Assembly (NCBI GenBank): GCA_951217055.1
Contig: OX578279.1
Coordinates: 75,496,131-75,560,130, forward strand
DNA length: 64,000 nucleotides
Direction: 5' to 3'
Source: Gerris lacustris
Taxonomy: Eukaryota; Arthropoda; Insecta; Hemiptera; Gerridae
In this document: one piece after another, positions 45,169 through 55,994 of the stretch
Numbering within the stretch: position 1 is the first letter of the stretch
Layout of the letters: every line of letters begins with the position of its first letter
Program-made: the position numbers and the translations under genes
Notes under the pieces: model-generated
What the model was told of the DNA's origin: nothing
Database searches by the model: none
The model's input: the letters and a program-made list of their open reading frames with translations, nothing else

Positions 45169-45926
45169 TTTTAGGATTGTTACTCCCCTTAAAAAAACAA
45201 AAGTTTGATATTCCTTTGTCCAAAAGTACATTGGACTAAACATTAGCGTTGGGAACCAATCGATTGAAAACAGTCGACTAAACGGTTGTTTTAAAATATT
45301 CATTCATTCGGTTGTGGATATCTAGTTTTCATTCGACTGATATCAGTCTATAGTTTGGAGTTGTATTAGTTGTAATTCGGACGTGTATCTGTGGACGTGT
45401 GTATAACGAGATAACGAGTGTCATGCGCCTTCTCACTCCTCCTCCGCTCTGAGCCCTTCACCGTCGTTCCTTTCCCCTACCCAAAACCAAAAAAACATAC
45501 GAATGAAACATTCGAATGAAAAATTCGATTGGATTCAGTCTCAGTCTATATTTTTTAATTCGAATGAAAACGATGTCGTAGCAGGCTGTAGTTTGGGACG
45601 AGATAACGAGTGTCAAGCGCCTTCTCACTCACAACCCCCCTCAGCTCTGAGGCCTTTACGGCCTCCACCGTACTACTCCTATATAAAAAAAAACCATTTG
45701 ATTGAAACATTCGACTTGCGGGTTCAGTATCGGTCTATATCTTTATTCGTATATCCTATACCCGCTATGAGACTGTTTTCAGTCGATTGAATTCAATCGA
45801 CTGTTTTTTCCCGAATCGACTTATTCATTCGGTTGTTTTTTCTAGTCGGTTGTCCCAACGCTACTAAACTTCGCCAGTTGTTTATATTCTTTAAAAAAAA
45901 ATTATAGGGGAGTAACAATCTAAAGA
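45169..45926. repeat. Older inverted-repeat element hosting a hAT MITE
   Basis: TTTAGGATTGTTACTCCCCT at the left faces AGGGGAGTAACAATCTAAAG at the right. Between them lies the hAT-like element 45244-45863. Related end motifs occur at 23671-23760. Confidence 0.6.
45244..45863. mobile_element. hAT-like MITE with 8-bp duplication
   Basis: Ends TAGCGTTGGGAACC and GGTTGTCCCAACGCTA. Flanks are CTAAACAT (45236-45243) and CTAAACTT (45864-45871), matching at 7 of 8. The 8-bp duplication and TAGNG start are hAT hallmarks. The interior repeats ATTCGATTG/CAGTCTATA and a CGAGATAACGAGTGTCA segment twice. Non-coding. Confidence 0.8.
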
Positions 45927-46969
45927 AGTACCGAGCTTTTAATGTTTGATAACAACAGTAATAAACAATCTGAACACCCTAACTGCGACAGTGAAACATT
46001 CTTAACAACATTAGAAATCACCTAATAACTTTATTAATTTATGTAAATTATACATATTTTTAAAAGATCGATTATTATTAATAATCAAGGTGATTTTAAT
46101 TAATATCACCTGTCTTACAATATTAACAGGGTTTTCATATAATTAATATTATTAAATATATATGTAAAAAAAATAAGCTTAGTCTATAACTAGCTCATTA
46201 ACAATAGTACCATTTTTATAATTTTTTTTTTCTTCTTTTATTTGATTTTATTTAAATGTAGATTTGTAACTAACTATTTTTTTTAAAATTATTAAAGAAA
46301 CTTTGTATTTGGAAAACGATTGCTTTACTTGTACTAGAGTAATAACGATGCTTGTTGCATAAAATACGGCATCTTTATTTTGACATATTTACCTTAAAGC
46401 CTAGGTACAAATAATAAAAATATGCACTATTAAATAAAATAACAATTAACATTTTTATGTATTATGATAATTTTATAAAACTACAATTTTCAAAGTGACT
46501 TAAAATCTTTATTTTTTAAAAAAATCAACTGAGACCTCTAAGAACATAATTGCTCTGAAAACGTTTCTCCATTTACCCGTCCAGCTTATTTTTATTTTTA
46601 TTTTTTTCATTTTGTTTATATGTACTTTAAAAAAAAAGAGTGGGAATGTAATTTCTAATTTGTTTAATTTGAGACAGTTGGAAATTCACATTTTTCCGTT
46701 TTTTATTTATTTAACAGTCCTCTGTTTTAGCTTTGTGAATTCAATGTTAGTATTTTTTTGTAAATATATATTTTTTTTTATTTTGTACATTTTAACATTT
46801 ATGATTATTTAATGTGTCGGGGAGGCTTATTAAATTTTTAATTGAAATGACTTTGAAGCAGTTTCAATAGCATTGAAATCTGAATTATTATATATATATT
46901 AAATGCAGTCAAAACTCATTAAGTGGAATTATTTGATAGTTAGAAGTCATCCGTTTCCCAAACAAATTT
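45927..46969. other. Intergenic sequence, no feature seen
   Basis: Very AT-rich with only chance frames. Confidence 0.45.
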
Positions 46970-46984
46970 TTTATATGTAAAATT

Positions 46985-47606
46985 TAAGAAAAAAACAATT
47001 GAACCAATTAGTTGCACTGAGAATAGATGTAAAAAACTGAATAAGTGGATAAAACTCAATTGAACTAATTGGTTGAACTGAGAATAGATGAGTAAAAAAC
47101 TGAATATGTGGATAAAACTCAATGTAACAGAGAATAGATGAGTCAAAAACTGAATAAGTGGATAAAACTCAATTGAACTAATTGGTTGTGCTGAGAATAG
47201 ATGTCAAAAACTGAATAAGTAGATAAAACTCAACTGGACTAATTGGTTGAACTGAGAATAGTTGAGTTAAAAACTGAATATGTGGATAAAACTCAATTAC
47301 TAATTGGTTGAACTGAGAATAGATGTGTCAAAAACTGAATAAGTGGATAAAACTCAATTGAACTACTAATTGGTTAAACTGAGAATAGAAGAGTCAAAAA
47401 CTGAAAAAGTGGATAAAACTCAATTGAACTTATTGGTTGAACTGAGAATAGATGTGTCAAAAACTGAATAAGTGGATAAAACTCAATTGAACTTATTGGT
47501 TGAACTGAGAATAGATGAGTCAAAAACTGAATAAGTGGATAAAACTCAATTGAACTTATTGGTTGAACTGAGAATAGATGAGTCAAAAACTGAATAAGTG
47601 GATAGA
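46985..47606 (+). repeat. 63-bp tandem satellite
   Basis: About ten units with landmark AGTGGATAAAACTCAATTGA spaced 63 bp apart (for example 47471 and 47534), with small indels in the first half. Because 63 is a multiple of three, the minus strand shows repeating 21-residue frames (QPISSIEFYPLIQFL). These are satellite artefacts. Confidence 0.9.
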
Positions 47607-49320
47607 TAGAGACCTATATCTATAACCTGCCTCCTCTAGTATCACGTGTTTTTACAAATATTTTCAAATTTTAACGTACGAGGTTGCAAATTATTTTTCT
47701 AAATAGTCTGTAAATTATTGTATTTAATTTGATATTAAATTTTGCTTTTTATGATCAATTAAGTTCTTTTTTATTAATTTTGCTGATTGCTATTAATTTT
47801 CTTACTTATTTGTAACTTATTAATAACTTAATAACTATTAATTTGTAATCTCTAAAAATTTAATAACTCATAAGTAAATTCTCCTCTTATCAAGTTTTGA
47901 CTGTAAGAATATATTATTGAATAGCATTATTAAAAAAATGAATTGCACTCATTTATTTTGTATAAATTATTAAAATTAATAACTTTTTTGTTTTATTCGA
48001 TAAATAACAGATTATTTTCTTAATTAAAGGGTCGGAAATCACTCGGTACCATTCCTAAGTGTGACCCAGCCTTAAATGTATTCTGTTAAATATATTATTT
48101 ATTAATTCTTCATATTATTAATCCTATTATATTATTATTTTTAATTTAAAAGAAGAAGAAATCTAAACTTTTTTCGATGTTAAATGTATTTTAAATGTTT
48201 ATTCTATATTTTATAAATATATAAGGAAATATATTACGTTATTTTGGATTGTTGATGTAATAGAAAAAAATAAATATATATATAATTAAATATATTAACA
48301 ATGTATTTAGTTATTATATAAATAAAAATATTATTTATTTTGAATTTAGTATATTATCGGAATCATTTATCATAATATCTTGATGGTGTTTGATTTTTTG
48401 AAACTGATGTCAATTATTTCAGTTAAAATTTAAAATCAATCTAAATTATATAACAAATTGAAAGGTTTTTGCATTTAAAAAAAAAATTATATTACAGATT
48501 CATTTTAAAAAGAATACTTTAATATTCAGCGAAAGTATAAGAATAACATCAAAAAATAAATATATAAATTATATGCATTAAGTTACATGCATTATATAAT
48601 ATATATAATGCAATATATAATTATATAATGTATAATATCTATCACTATTTTTATCCTTTTTTTAAGGGTAAAATAACACAATTATCTCATCCTGTATTTT
48701 CAAAATTATTTTTAATTCTTTCTAATTTCCTTGTATGTTTGATATTAATGTGTTAATTTAATTGAATTGAATTTAAATTTTTGTTTGTTTTTTACTAAAA
48801 AACAATAAAAATAAAATTAACATTGGTCTGCAGTAAAATCTACTTCCTGTAATTTTTTTTTTTTATAAATAATATTCTTCTCAAATATAATTTATTTTAT
48901 AAATTAATGGTTGGCTTTGATCAAGAATTTGTGATGGAAACATTATTATATGATACCTATAATAAATTAACATTTTTGTCTGCTAAGATACAAATTAAAA
49001 TTGTTCTAATAAATAAATGTTGTCAAACCCACCTTCAAAACGGTTGAGATCCACCATTTGCCAACTTTTGGTTTGGACAGGTACCAACCAAAACCCTTTT
49101 CTACGTATAAAATGAGGGAAAAACTGAAAAATATAAAACAAATACAATTTCAAACCCCAGCCAGGTAGTTTAGTTACCTAATCTGAAATCCAACAATGAC
49201 ATCCTTGGTTCATACCCCAGATATGTGAGATATGTTTCAAACTTATAATCACATCATGTAAAATATTTTATCTACGATTGATACGAAATATAAACATTAT
49301 ATCTCTGTTTAGATGCGTAG
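47607..49320. other. Intergenic, extremely AT-rich
   Basis: TATATA-rich stretches (48585-48640) and no coding signal. GC content rises sharply after 49320. Confidence 0.5.
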
Positions 49321-49349
49321 AAAGTGATTATTTACGTACTTGTATTCAC

Positions 49350-49361
49350 TGCGCATGCGCG
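49350..49361. promoter_or_regulatory. NRF1/Ewg-like palindrome
   Basis: TGCGCATGCGCG in an otherwise AT-rich region matches the core of the NRF1-family site (GCGCATGCGC), often found near animal transcription starts. It lies about 175 bp before the candidate start codon at 49527. It could be chance. Confidence 0.35.
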
Positions 49362-49373
49362 TCTCATAGTTTT

Positions 49374-49425
49374 GAAGAATTCCTCTTCTTTACCACGCTA
49401 GCGCGGTTAAGAAGAGGAATTCTTC
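49374..49425. repeat. 17-bp perfect inverted repeat
   Basis: GAAGAATTCCTCTTCTT (49374-49390) and its exact inverse (49409-49425) flank an 18-nt, partly palindromic loop containing CGCTAGCG. Confidence 0.9.
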
Positions 49426-49526
49426 ACCTTTACGCACGATTAGCGAGTTTGTTTACATTTAACAAGACTAATTTGCTATTTGTTTAATAAAAGTAACTTT
49501 TATATCAAGTTTTTTTGTGAAAATCA

Positions 49527-49601
49527 ATGAGTGATTTAAATGATTATGACGAATATGAGGAGAATAATACGCATCCCGAAATAATTCGGCACAAAATACA
49601 A
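49527..49601 (+). CDS. Candidate first coding exon of an unknown small gene (or pseudogene)
   Basis: ATG opens MSDLNDYDEYEENNTHPEII then RHKIQ, followed at once by a GTAATG donor-like site. Composition (acidic, few Leu/Phe/Lys runs) is unlike the AT-rich chance frames around it. If not spliced, the frame stops after three codons (49611). A shifted frame then reads MLSLSKEKYELVYWK from 49613, which looks like a continuation after a small deletion. No family recognised. It could be an intact first exon, or part of a decayed gene with 50061-50171. Confidence 0.3.
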
Positions 49602-49705
49602 GTAATGAATTAATGTTATCTTTATCAAAAGAGAAATACGAACTTGTATACTGGAAGTTTATTTTTTTCTGTATTTATTATTTAAATCTAACAATCTTAG
49701 ATAAA

Positions 49706-49850
49706 GTACGGTACGCAACTCGTGCGAAAAGGGCATTTTGCATTGCTCGTGTGGTTTACCACCCTCGCTGTCGCTCGGGTGCAAACTCCACACTCGCATG
49801 CAAAATGCTACTTTCCGCACTCGATGCGTAATGTACTATAATGTTAGGAT
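49706..49850. mobile_element. Short inverted-repeat element, CpG-rich
   Basis: GTACGCAACTCGTGCGAAAA, GCATTTTGCAT and GCTCGTGTGG on the left face inverse copies (ACTCCACACTCGCATGCAAA and CGCACTCGATGCGTAATGTA) on the right, around a CCTCGCTGTCGCTCGGGTGC centre. Arms of about 53 bp. It interrupts the candidate coding region. Confidence 0.65.
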
Positions 49851-49920
49851 TAATGTAAAGCATGTGCTTAGGGGTTCAGAATAGCTGAATTTTAGCTTAC
49901 TCGTAACTCATCTAAAACCA

Positions 49921-49988
49921 AAGTAAATTTTGAGGTGGTTAGAGGTATCATCACTAGATGATACCTCTAACCACCTCAAAATTTACTT
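49921..49988. repeat. 32-bp perfect hairpin with a 4-nt loop
   Basis: Bases 49921-49952 (beginning AAGTAAATTTTGAGGTGG) are the exact reverse complement of 49957-49988, with loop ACTA. The core GAGGTATCATC/GATGATACCTC resembles the GGTATCAC motifs of the piggyBac-like MITE at 16544. A second small hairpin (GTATCT/AGATAC) follows at 50000-50020. Confidence 0.92.
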
Positions 49989-50060
49989 ATGTATTTATGT
50001 ATCTTCTAAGATACATAAACATTTAGTATTTGAATTTTAGCATCATTTTACTAATGTTTT

Positions 50061-50171
50061 GATGATCAAGAACTAAACTGGGTTGATTCAATAGATCAAC
50101 ATGGTCTAAGGGTTTCAACAACTAAGGAAGAAGGAAAAATAAGAATAATATCTGATCCTTCTATCCTGTAG
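50061..50171 (+). pseudogene. Coding-like fragment of unknown protein
   Basis: Reads DDQELNWVDSIDQHGLRVST then TKEEGKIRIISDPSIL and a stop (TAG 50169-50171). The composition is protein-like and unlike local noise. An in-frame TAA lies two codons upstream, and no in-frame acceptor is evident. It may be a last-exon remnant of the candidate at 49527. Unrecognised. Confidence 0.25.
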
Positions 50172-50640
50172 TAACATAATATTACATTGATCAGTATGTA
50201 AAAGCAATAGAAGAAATATTAAAAAGAAACTTTTATTATTATTCATAACTAATGGTCTGTAAGGCTATAATTAATTAAGTTCTAATGACCTATCATTTAT
50301 TTAAATTAAACAATTTATTAAAATTTCATTCAATGTAAATAAGTTTTAAAAATTAATAACTGCACTTTAATAAATTAAGCAATAAAATTTCAAATTAAAA
50401 TTAATTTTTAAAAAAATAATAATATAATAAATTTAAAAGTATAGCTTAGAATTAAATTAAATTGTATTTTTTTTATAATTATTTTTCATATAATTCATCT
50501 TTACAAAAAATTAGATTTATTAAAGAGTTATTAGATTTAAATTAACTACAAAATAATAAAATAAATATTGTCAGAGGAAAAAATAATATTACAGACCAAT
50601 GTTAATTTTTATTATTAAATCAATTGTGTAAAAAAAAAAT

Positions 50641-50706
<66 letters not shown>

Positions 50707-51503
50707 AACTAATCAAACATCAATTGAATAAAAGATGTAAGTTTTTATTAAATTAAGAAGTTTATAAGCTATATTAAATTGTTTATAAGCTAAATTTAAT
50801 TAATTGTAAGAAATAGATGTATACTATATTGAATTAGTAACAAAAAATTTATAATTTATTTATGTATTTATATATTTTTTTATTTTTTATTTCAATCCTC
50901 GCATTTTCATTTGATGTAATTATTTAGTATATTTTTTAATTGGAAGATTATCACTTCATTCACAGGCGAATAACTTAATAATTGGTACGAATAACGGGAC
51001 TGTTATTTGCGTGTTGATTTGTTTTTTGTAAAACTTGTTAATTTTTAGGTTCTTCGATATACCTATAATTCTACTAAATGTTTTAATGTCGGTATAAAAA
51101 CTTAAGAAAAATTACAATTGGAAATTATTATTGAGAGCCCCTGACTGTTATGGTCTGCATCTATTTTTATTTTTTCTATTTTTGATAAAGGACTCTTTAG
51201 CATACATAAACCTAATTTTCATATTAATAAAATCCACTTTTTTCCAAGAGATAAAAGTAAACCTAACATTAATTTTTAATGAAATTAACAATTTTAAAGA
51301 TTGCAAGTCTAATGCATTCTGTTCTAGATTTGAAATAATTTTATTAACTATGTTCGAACGAGCTCTTAGAAAAATTGTAAGCTATTGATAATGTTGTATA
51401 ATTTGACTTTTTTATGGAAATTTACTAGAAGAAATAAATCAAATACACACATTACCACAAGCTAGTTATGACCTACGGGGTTTATTTTTACATCACTGGT
51501 TTA
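50172..51503. other. Intergenic, AT-rich, with TA microsatellite
   Basis: TA dinucleotide run at 50645-50702. The rest is without recognised features. Confidence 0.5.
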
Positions 51504-51511
51504 GAGGATGG

Positions 51512-52600
51512 TAGAGGTGGGTAATAAAAGTTATTTGGCGGTAACATGTTATTACTGTTCCGTTATCAGACAATAACATGTTATTTGAGTAACAGGTAAC
51601 CGCCCCCTTTCGGGCCTCCAAGGGGTGGGAGTTGTAGCTTTCGATGCCTTGCAAAAAAAGGGGAGGGATGTAGATATTTAAAATAAGTCCACAAATTATT
51701 GTGAATTTCGAATCATTGTTTTTAGTAATTTGTTGAAGGCCAAAGGTGAAGGGCGAAATATAACTCTACATAAATAATAATTTCATAATAAAACAGGGGC
51801 CCTTAAACTTAAAACGTAAACAAACTGACAAGCAAAATAAAATTAAATACCCTTTTTTGAAACTGATAAGAGTCTATGATTGTAATAATTGATGAAACGA
51901 AAAAATAGTTGCAGTAATGCGACGTCGTAGAGAGGTATAATATAATTATAATGAAAGTTGTTCGAAGGAAATCAGTTCAGTAGAACTGGAGATAGAGTGT
52001 ATCTTAGATACCCGGGAGGGTCTCGCCTCAAAGAGAGGCGAGGAGACTCTCTGGATAGGTAAGGCAAAGAGGAGTTAGCGTTAACACTAATGCAACGGAG
52101 TTAGATATAGGTAGGTAATAAATAGCCTTAAGCCTTAAGGTAAGGGTCATTGAAACTCGGAGCAGAACAAGGGGGTCCCATGCTAGTTAAAACCAAACCC
52201 TACCCTACAACAGCGAAATTTTTGCCATTTATAATAAAATTATTTAAACTTTGATAACCGAAACAGGGCAGAGAACAGAAAGAATCAGGATAACATTAAC
52301 AAAACGATAACAATAACAGCAATGAAGTGTTATCCTATAACAATAACAGCATCAAAGTGTTATCCTATAACATTAACAGTTCATTGCATCTTGTTCTTGT
52401 TACTTGAAATGTTATTGATTCCGTTCTGTTATAAAATAACAATAACAGATGATGATCTATTATTGTTATAAAATCTGTTCAGTAATAACGTGAACTGTTA
52501 TTCGATAACATGACTTTTTCAATAACATGTTATCAGATGAACTGTTATTCTCCAATAACATGTTATTGTGAACTGTTCTGTTATTTTCAACCCACCTCTA
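51512..52600. mobile_element. hAT-like non-autonomous element with 8-bp duplication
   Basis: Ends TAGAGGTGGGTAATAA and TTCAACCCACCTCTA. Flanks are GAGGATGG (51504-51511) and GAGGATAG (52601-52608), matching at 7 of 8. Near both ends there are many GTTATTG/CAATAAC repeats (AATAACATGTTATT), typical subterminal repeats for hAT transposase binding. The centre holds a GC-richer block (51980-52150) with a CGCCTC...GAGGCG hairpin. No transposase. Confidence 0.85.
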
Positions 52601-52608
52601 GAGGATAG

Positions 52609-53704
52609 TCAAAGGGATCTTAGCAATGGGGTTTCCATAAAATTATTAGCGAAGGCCTCAAATAGAAACTACTTTTATGAAAAATGTATTTTTGATTTAT
52701 TTTACATTTTCCTAATTTCTTTGATTTCTCCACATTTGACACTTTGTTACAAGTGATTATCAGAATGCTTATTTTTCTATTCCATACTCCATGTCAATAG
52801 TAAAAAGAAATCAGTCAGTTCCTTTAGTTATTCCTCTGTTAAAATTAATCTCAATTTTATTCTGTCTTGTGTTTCAAGACAGTTAAAGATATCAAGGCCA
52901 GTTTTCTCCCTATATATTCCATGTTTCTGTTTATATTAAGATCAAAATCAAAAAGGTAATGAAGAAAATTTACGCTAGGGCATTTTGTAATTTCAGAAAT
53001 ATATAATGATTAAATGGAGTTCTAATGTTAACTCGTTCCCTAAGAAATGTGTATTTTTTTTTTCTAGAGCTTATAATTGTAATAATTTGTATTTATTATT
53101 ATATATTGTTGATGGTCAAAAATATGACTACCTCTTATGACAATTCTCTTATTCAAACCAATTATTATCAATAAAATTATTGCATTTAGTAATTTAGTTT
53201 TCGCATCACTTAGCGTACTAATAATTAGTGAAATACTTTATAAGACTTATCATTTAATAATAGACCTTTAGCCAGCTAAGAAATGTAGGTTTTTTTTTCA
53301 AGTTTTTTAGGAAAGGGCACAATATTTAGTAAATTAGATATTTTATATAGGTTTTAACTTGAATTAAACAGCACCCTTAGCTCTTTTTTTTAACAATGAA
53401 GTGAAATTCTTTCAGTTAAAATTATTTAATAGTATTTTATTATTGTTATTGTTATATATATATTTTTTTAATTATATGAAGAGCCTTTGAAAAAATATAT
53501 ATTTATCTGTCTGATTTTGTTAATCCATGTTTAACAAAAAAAAAATGGAGCTCAGTCAAATATGAAAAATACAAAAGAAATTATTACTAAATATTAAAAA
53601 TTATACAAATTAATTATATTTCTTTTCTATATGTGCCCTATCTTATGAGGGAATTAGAAAGCATACATTAAATAGAAATATAATTATGTACAACCTTTAA
53701 AAAG
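52609..53704. other. Intergenic sequence, no feature seen
   Basis: AT-rich, with only short chance frames. Confidence 0.45.
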
Positions 53705-54250
53705 TTAATTTAAATGCAATCTGTATATGGTTGAAAAAGTTAACTCTAATTCAATCTGTAGATGGTTGAAAAAGTTAACTCTAATTCAATATGTAGATGG
53801 TTGAAAAAGTTAACTCTAATGAAATCTGTAGATGGGTGAAAAAGTTAACTCTATTGCAATCTGTAGATAGTTGAAAAAATCAACTCTAATGCAATCTGTA
53901 GATTTTTTAAAAAGTTAACTCTATTGCAATCTGTAGATGGTTGAAAAAGTTAACTCTAATACAATCTGTAGATGGTTGAAAAAGTTAACTCTAATTCAAT
54001 CTGTAGATGGTTGAAAAAATGAACTCTAATGCAATCTTTAGATGGTTGAAAAAGTTAACTCTAATGCAATCTGTAGATGGGTGAAAAAGTTAACTCTATT
54101 GCAATCTGTAGATGGGTGAAAAAGTTAACTCTATTGCAATCTGTAGATGGTTGAAAAAGTTAACTCTAATGCAGTCAGATGGTTATAAAAGTTAACTCTA
54201 ATGCAGTCAGATGGTTAAAAAAGTTAACTCTAATTCAATCTGTAGATGAT
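53705..54250 (+). repeat. 35-bp tandem satellite
   Basis: About 15 units built on GTTAACTCTAATGCAATCTG followed by TAGATGGTTGAAAAA. The spacing is 35 bp (for example G at 53774 and 53809), with shortened units near 54170-54215. Confidence 0.9.
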
Positions 54251-54646
54251 TGAGAATTTAAAATGTAAGTGTTAAAAAAGTGGGCTTTAACGAAGTATTT
54301 AACTTTCAGAGGTTGACATCTGAGCAGGTTTATTATTTTTTAACCTTAAATTATTTGCTTTATTAATTATTGGCTTAGGCTCAACTTTTCATTTTAATAA
54401 TTCTATTTCTTCTTTAATTTTTGTTTTATTCTTATATTGTGTGAACTTACAAATTTTCAGTTTACTAATAATATTTTTGTATGAAAAATACTTTGTTTTT
54501 TTTAAAAAAAAAAAAGTTTCTTTACTTTTATCTTTAGAGTATCTGTCATTTGAAGATTTAGCTAGCTGTCATATTTCTTATAGTTTCATTAATGGGGAGG
54601 AAATGTGTAAAAATTAAAAATGTTGAGTTCGAGATAAAAACTCTAA

Positions 54647-55171
54647 GGCTAGGCACACACTGGGGGCAAAACATTCTGCGGAGGCCGTCTCCTGGTACAA
54701 AAAAGATTGTTGGAGGGTGACAAAACTGTCACCCTCCAACAATCTTTTGTACTAAGTCAGTCTGCAGACTGTCTGCGGAGGCTGTCTCCTGGTACAAAAG
54801 ATTGTTGAAAGGGTGACAAAACTGTCGCCCTCCAACAATCTTTTGTACTAAGTCAGTCTGCAGTCTGTCTGTGGAGGCTGTCTCCTGGTACAAAAAAGAT
54901 TGTTGGAGGGTGACAAAACTGTCACCCTCCAACAATCTTTTGTACTAAGTCAGTCTGCAGACTGTCTGCGGAGGCTGTCTCCTGGTACAAAAGATTGTTG
55001 GAGGGCGACAAAACTGTCGCCCTCTAACAATCTTTTGCACTAAGTCAATCTGCAGACTGTCTGCGGAGGCTGTCTCCTGGTACAAAAGATTGTTAGAAGG
55101 CGACAGTTGCCCTCTATCTTTTGCACTAAGTCAGTCTGTAGACTGTTTTGCCCCCCAGTGTGCGCCTAGCC
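54647..55171. mobile_element. Harbinger-like MITE with internal tandem hairpins
   Basis: TAA flanks (54644-54646, 55172-55174) and ends GGCTAGGCACACACTGGGGG/CCCCCAGTGTGCGCCTAGCC. The interior is about five tandem units of roughly 105 bp. Each unit is itself a palindrome (ACAAAAGATTGTTGGAGGG facing CCCTCCAACAATCTTTTGT), separated by GTCAGTCTGCAGACTGTCTG. Short frames inside are artefacts. The 64-bp element at 30297-30360 has the same ends without the interior. Confidence 0.85.
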
Positions 55172-55174
55172 TAA

Positions 55175-55994
55175 ATTTCCGGAGATTTTAATTAAAGTTC
55201 AAAATTTTCACCATTGTTGCCTTAACGATTTTAAATTTTTATTAATATACGTTACAAATCAAAGCCTAAAATCTTTAAAAGGATTGAATAAATCGAAGGG
55301 AAAATCAGTGACTTCATTTAGCTTTAGCTAGCCGCCCTGGATCTAAAGTCCAAGCACTAACACAAATCTAGAGTCCTAGAGAGTTTAGACATGTTGCTCA
55401 ATATCTAATAGTATGGTAGATAGTTGGTCTGTTCTTCTGTAAATAATAACTAAAATTAACAATTAATAAACATATTAAATAGTGTTAACAAATCTCAAAG
55501 ACTAAAATTTATCAAATTATTAAACCCCTGTAGTGAATAATATTATGATGTGTTTTGGGCTTTAAAGAGCCTATTATATCTTCATCATTATAAGAAAGAT
55601 CCAATTTTGATTGTGTAATAGTTGTCGCAATTAACAATTTATTAAATACCATTGCTATATTTAAGTAAATCACTGTACACTCTATCTACTGGTTTCCTTT
55701 CTCTGTTTCTACCTCTTATTGGGTTTTATTTCCTTATATTTACATTTCATTTTGCTCCCTATCATGTTGCAGTGCAGGTTGCTTAATTTAATCATGATTA
55801 ATGTTGTCATGAGCTAAGTGTGATCAAAATAGCTTGGAAAGGGCCCACGCAATACCAATACGTTATAAAAAATTCTGTTTATTGTGATCAATGACGAGAT
55901 CGTAGGAATTTTTCTTCATCATTTTCAAAAACAGTGGCACTGATGTTTCGTTGAACATCCTTTTCTCTCAGAAAGTAAACCTCATCTCACCTCA
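55175..55994. other. Intergenic sequence, no feature seen
   Basis: No coding or repeat structure recognised. Confidence 0.45.

Noticed and set aside
46940..47586. Repetitive 21-residue proteins on the minus strand
   Set aside because: A 63-bp satellite whose period is a multiple of three. No transcription signal.
54729..54935. 68-residue minus-strand frame with a QTDLVQKIVGG repeat
   Set aside because: Translation of the hairpin units inside the 525-bp MITE.
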